A stretch of DNA of 8,263 bases from Oligoflexia bacterium (lineage in GTDB: Bacteria > Bdellovibrionota > UBA1018): assembly GCA_903858195.1 (NCBI GenBank), contig CAIOHW010000356.1, forward strand, positions 1-8,263, read 5' to 3'. The notes under the pieces are model-generated. The model did not search any database. It saw nothing but the letters and a program-made list of their open reading frames with translations, and had not been told where the DNA came from. The translations under genes were made by a program, and so were the position numbers. Positions 5,635 through 8,263 of this stretch are shown in pieces; positions within the stretch are counted from its first letter, which is position 1, and each line of letters begins with the position of its first letter.

Positions 5635-6339
5635 CTAGGCGCTACCATACAGGGACTGAAGCTTCAAATGCGCCTCGACTTCAGGAGCCAGTGAATCCTT
5701 CGGGGGGTGCCTATCCCGGGCAAAGGCCTCGCGAATGTGGGTCGAACTCAGAGCCTTGGCCGGGGTGGGGACGACGATCAAGGTGGTTGCCGGTCTTCCC
5801 TGGTGGAGTACCCGGTAGCCCGTTCGTCCATTTCGGCTCCGGACCGCCGGATCCGGGCGAATGAGGCCTGAAGCCTGCCACTCAGAAAGGTTTTTAAGGG
5901 GTTCCGGCCCGGCCGGAGCCAGGGGCAACCGTTCGAGCACGATCCAGCTGATTCTGGAAAGGACCTCGGGAAAGCGGTCCCATCGGTGCAGGGATGCAAG
6001 CTGGTCAGTGCCGATCACCCAGGCGAGGCTCTCGCCTTGAGCCCTGCGTTCGAGCTCGGGGAGGACCTTCCATGTCGTGGAGGTCTGCCCCGGGTGGCGC
6101 TCGCTCCAGCGAACTTCCTCGTCCAAGATCTCGAGCGTACCCGGAACCTGAAGCCGGCCGAAGGCGAGCCGCGCAAGTTCCATGCGCTGGATAGGTGACA
6201 GGGTTGGCTTCTTGCCGATGGGATTGCCTGAGGGCAGGACCCAGAGCCGTTCCAGCCCGGGCTCGTCAAAGACTCCCTGGATCGCCTCAGCGTGGCCCAG
6301 GTGTGGGGGATCAAAAGTCCCGCCAAAGACTCCGATCAC
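5635..6339 (-). CDS. nadD: Nicotinate-nucleotide adenylyltransferase NadD
   Basis: Transfers AMP from ATP to nicotinic acid mononucleotide, making deamido-NAD in the NAD synthesis pathway; cytoplasmic. The 234-residue nucleotidyltransferase has GGTFDPPHLGH (6-16, with the ATP-contacting His13 and His16), LPSGNP (35-40), WVIGTDQLASLHRW (107-120) and the C-terminal SSTHIRE (198-204). The usual PPHK after SGN reads PIGKK. Translation begins at a GTG (6337-6339) that shares bases with the obg stop (GTGA, 6336-6339) and has GAGGG (6346-6350) six bases upstream. It is about 20 residues longer than the E. coli enzyme, mainly in the middle (about 135-170). The proB gene that I recall between obg and nadD in some relatives is absent. 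Confidence 0.96.
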   Translation of the reverse strand: MIGVFGGTFDPPHLGHAEAIQGVFDEPGLERLWVLPSGNPIGKKPTLSPIQRMELARLAFGRLQVPGTLEILDEEVRWSERHPGQTSTTWKVLPELERRAQGESLAWVIGTDQLASLHRWDRFPEVLSRISWIVLERLPLAPAGPEPLKNLSEWQASGLIRPDPAVRSRNGRTGYRVLHQGRPATTLIVVPTPAKALSSTHIREAFARDRHPPKDSLAPEVEAHLKLQSLYGSA

Positions 6340-7481
6340 TGCAGTCCCTCATCATCGGGTAGCCTGACGGCCGGAGTGCCTTGTGCCCGACGCTCGTCCT
6401 CTTTCCAGCCCGCCTCGACGTGCTTGAAGACCGCCGAGACGAGATCACGAATGCCATGGCCGCTCACGCCCGAAAGCAGGTAGGGCTCATCACCCTCCGG
6501 GTGCACTCCGCGGATCTCGGTCAGGCGGTCGCGCAGCGCCTTGCGGGCGCGCTGGATGATATGGGGATCGCTCTCAAAAAGGTCGAGCTTGTTGATGGCC
6601 ACGATCTCGGGCTTGTGCAGGAGCGATTCGTTGAAGAGTCCAAGCTCATTGCGGATCGTTTTATAGCGCTCGACCACCTGTGCGATTCCGGCCTCGAAGC
6701 TGTCATCACCGGGCTTGGTCACATCTTCGAGGAGCTGGGTTCCATCGATCAGGTGGATGAAGACACGAGTGCGCTCGATATGCTTTAGGAAGCGATGTCC
6801 GAGGCCTGCACCGCGATGTGCTCCTTCGATCAGTCCCGGAATATCTGCTACGACGAAGGTCTTGTACTCGTCGACCGATACAACGCCCAGGTTCGGAGTG
6901 AGGGTGGTGAACGCATAGTCGGCGATCTTGGGTCTCGCTGCGCTGATGTGTGAGATCAGGGTCGACTTTCCGGCATTCGGAAAACCAATAATGGCGGCAT
7001 CGGCCAGAAGCTTCAGCTCCAGCTTGATCTCCTTGAATTCGCCTTCTTCGCCGGGCTGGGCGAACTTCGGAGCCTGAAAAGTCGAGCTCGTGAAGTGGGC
7101 GTTGCCCTTGCCGCCTCGGCCGCCCTTGCAGGCGACCCAGGTTTGACCGTCCTCCTCGAACTCCACCAGAATCTCGCCCGAGTCTTCGTCTCGTACGATC
7201 GTACCGACCGGAACTCGCAGGGTGATGTCCTCGCCGTCGCGACCGGCCTTGTTCGAGCCGCTTCCGTGTTCGCCGTTGCCGGCACGGTACTCGCGCTTTA
7301 AGCGAAAGTCCTGCAGGGTGCTCAGTTGCACAGTGCCCTGGAAGATCACATCGCCGCCGGCGCCGCCTTCTCCACCATCGGGACCTCCGCGGGGAATGAA
7401 GGTCTCGCGACGAAAGCTCACCGAACCGGGGCCACCCCGGCCGGCAGAGATCTTGATCTTGGCTTCGTCGATGAATCTCAC
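6336..7481 (-). CDS. obg: GTPase Obg/CgtA, ribosome assembly
   Basis: Large GTPase that binds the 50S subunit during maturation and links ribosome assembly to growth and stringent response. From the GTG at 7479-7481 the product has 381 residues: a glycine-rich Obg fold (1 to about 157, with RGGPDGGEGGAGG and the GGRGGKGN loop), then a Ras-like G domain with GFPNAGKST (166-174), TTLTPNLG (192-199), DIPGLIEGA (213-221), NKLD (297-300) and SGVSG (337-341). The short C-terminal tail lacks the long acidic extension of E. coli ObgE and the OCT domain of Gram-positive Obg. A longer frame opens with TTG at 7508, but MRFIDEAKI matches the family N-terminus and has GGAG six bases upstream, so I chose the GTG. 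Confidence 0.96.
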   Translation of the reverse strand: MRFIDEAKIKISAGRGGPGSVSFRRETFIPRGGPDGGEGGAGGDVIFQGTVQLSTLQDFRLKREYRAGNGEHGSGSNKAGRDGEDITLRVPVGTIVRDEDSGEILVEFEEDGQTWVACKGGRGGKGNAHFTSSTFQAPKFAQPGEEGEFKEIKLELKLLADAAIIGFPNAGKSTLISHISAARPKIADYAFTTLTPNLGVVSVDEYKTFVVADIPGLIEGAHRGAGLGHRFLKHIERTRVFIHLIDGTQLLEDVTKPGDDSFEAGIAQVVERYKTIRNELGLFNESLLHKPEIVAINKLDLFESDPHIIQRARKALRDRLTEIRGVHPEGDEPYLLSGVSGHGIRDLVSAVFKHVEAGWKEDERRAQGTPAVRLPDDEGLQ

Positions 7482-7487
7482 GGCAAA

Positions 7488-7491
7488 CTCC
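7488..7491 (-). promoter_or_regulatory. obg: Ribosome binding site that decides the obg start
   Basis: GGAG on the minus strand, six bases before the GTG at 7479-7481. The alternative TTG at 7506-7508 lies directly against the hairpin at 7509-7533 and has no such site. Confidence 0.7.
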
Positions 7492-7508
7492 GCCACCTTA
7501 AAGTGCAA

Positions 7509-7533
7509 AGAGCCAGCTTTTTGGGCTGGCTCT
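7509..7533 (-). terminator. Hairpin between rpmA and obg, probable partial terminator
   Basis: A perfect nine-base stem (7509-7517 with 7525-7533, AGAGCCAGC on the plus strand) closes a seven-base loop. On the minus strand it is followed by only a short, broken T run (CTTTGCACTTT). It may partly terminate rplU-rpmA transcription, keeping obg expression below that of the ribosomal proteins, or act as an RNA processing site. Confidence 0.5.
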
Positions 7534-7572
7534 CGCAGTACTACGCAATCAACTACGACTTGGGCCCGAAGA

Positions 7573-7830
7573 TCAGGCGGCCGGATAGACCGAGATCTGC
7601 TTGCGGGTCTTGTCGTAACGCTCGAACTTCACCGTTCCGGCCACGAGGGCGTACAAGGTGTAGTCGCGGCCGAGGCCGACGTTGCGGCCGGCATGGAACT
7701 GCGTTCCCACCTGGCGGACAATGATTTCTCCAGCCTTGACGAGCTGACCGCCGTAGCGCTTCACGCCACGCATCTTCGGATTGCTGTCGCGACCGTTCTT
7801 GGAACTACCACCGGCTTTTTTATGTGCCAT
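7573..7830 (-). CDS. rpmA: 50S ribosomal protein L27
   Basis: Small basic protein of the 50S subunit whose N-terminal tail reaches the peptidyl-transferase centre. The 85 residues begin MAHKKAGGSSKNGRDS, the canonical uncleaved N-terminus, so no Firmicute-type pre-sequence is present. They continue with VKRYGGQLVKAGEIIVRQVGT and FHAGRNVGLGRDYTLYAL. Length is normal. The gene follows rplU after 18 nt, in the order found in nearly all bacteria. The upstream AGGG is weak and rather distant from the ATG, about nine bases. Confidence 0.98.
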   Translation of the reverse strand: MAHKKAGGSSKNGRDSNPKMRGVKRYGGQLVKAGEIIVRQVGTQFHAGRNVGLGRDYTLYALVAGTVKFERYDKTRKQISVYPAA

Positions 7831-7848
7831 GACTCAGTACCCTGCTCT

Positions 7849-8263
7849 TTACTTGCTTGCCTTCGCGGCGGTTTTCTTCGCGGCGGCGGGTGCAGCTGCC
7901 TTCTTGCCAGCGGCTGCAGCCATGCGCTTGCGCGATCCCAAGGTCTTGGCCGTGCGGGCCGGGCCCTTGGGGGTCAGGTTCGTGCGGAACTTGGTCAGCC
8001 ATGCGGCCTTGTCGGCTGCAGAGAGCTCGGCCTTCTCGCCAGCGCCGTTTGCCACGTTCGTGACCACGAGCTGGGTGAGGTTCTGGCGGTGACCCTGAGT
8101 GCGGCGATACTGCTTGCGACGCTTCATCTTGATGATGAGCACCTTTTCGCCACGTCCCTGGCCGACGACTTCAGCCTCGACCGTAGCGCCACTCAGGTAG
8201 GGCTTTCCGAGCCAGATCTGGGCGCTGTCAGCAGCCCCTTTGCTCGCAAAAAGCACCTGTTCG
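7849..8263 (-). CDS. rplU: 50S ribosomal protein L21 with long Ala/Lys-rich C-terminal tail (5' end outside window)
   Basis: Binds 23S rRNA early in 50S assembly. The open frame runs through the right edge: codons for Glu-Gln precede the GTG at 8254-8256, and that GTG encodes an internal Val (EQVLFASKG), not a start. About 20 N-terminal residues are missing. The core reads IWLGKPYLSGATVEAEVV, KMKRRKQYRRTQGHRQ and ends near LVVTNV (about 8053). A further 67 residues follow (7852-8052): first a mixed segment with SAADKAAWLTKFRTNL, then a tail made almost only of Ala, Lys and a few Pro/Thr/Ser. Normal L21 is about 103 residues and ends soon after GHRQ. Comparable Lys/Ala tails are known in some alphaproteobacterial L21 proteins. 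The tail is in frame with the core and ends 18 nt before rpmA. Confidence 0.95.
   Translation of the reverse strand, partial: EQVLFASKGAADSAQIWLGKPYLSGATVEAEVVGQGRGEKVLIIKMKRRKQYRRTQGHRQNLTQLVVTNVANGAGEKAELSAADKAAWLTKFRTNLTPKGPARTAKTLGSRKRMAAAAGKKAAAPAAAKKTAAKASK

Noticed and set aside
7482..7508. A longer obg start at TTG 7506-7508
   Set aside because: The extra nine residues do not match the family, and a GTG with GGAG six bases upstream gives the canonical MRFIDEAK.
8254..8256. GTG as the start of rplU
   Set aside because: The open frame continues upstream to the window edge, and the residue aligns with the internal Val of the L21 N-terminal strand.

Overview
The window is GC-rich and densely packed with genes. 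It comes from a Gram-negative bacterium, shown by a TonB-dependent outer-membrane receptor and inner-membrane sulfur proteins. Ten genes are complete and two run off the edges. The housekeeping order on the minus strand, rplU-rpmA-obg-nadD-rsfS-rlmH with gpmI further along, resembles the cluster I recall from deltaproteobacterial genomes (Geobacter, myxobacteria, Bdellovibrio-like lineages). I therefore lean to a delta-like proteobacterial lineage, at low to moderate confidence. No mobile element, CRISPR array, tRNA or rRNA was seen, and no gene-free stretch exceeds about 100 bases.

From the right edge leftwards on the minus strand, the layout is: rplU (L21, 5' end outside the window, with a long Ala/Lys-rich tail), rpmA (L27), a hairpin, obg (ribosome-assembly GTPase), nadD (NAD synthesis), rsfS (ribosome silencing factor), rlmH (23S rRNA methyltransferase), and a TonB-dependent receptor gene whose 5' end overlaps rlmH by 14 nt. 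Past the sulfur operon, also on the minus strand, is the 5' third of gpmI (cofactor-independent phosphoglycerate mutase), which runs off the left edge.

Between the receptor gene and gpmI, on the plus strand, lies a compact four-gene operon (412-2867) for reactive sulfur: an ArsR-family persulfide sensor of the YgaV/BigR/SqrR type with both sensing cysteines, a YgaP-like membrane rhodanese, an ETHE1/Blh-like persulfide dioxygenase and a TauE/SafE sulfite exporter. Two of its three junctions are 4-nt stop/start overlaps. The likely flow is that the rhodanese handles sulfane sulfur, the dioxygenase oxidises persulfide to sulfite, and the exporter removes the sulfite. The regulator probably represses the operon until its cysteines are oxidised or persulfidated. 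A plausible promoter with an overlapping inverted repeat lies just ahead of the regulator gene.

I do not see a wholly new system. The points most worth a second look are: the receptor plug lacks about a dozen residues of a very conserved segment; the sulfur operon and receptor are wedged between rlmH and gpmI; the YgaP-like protein has no N-terminal helix; and L21 carries a histone-like tail.
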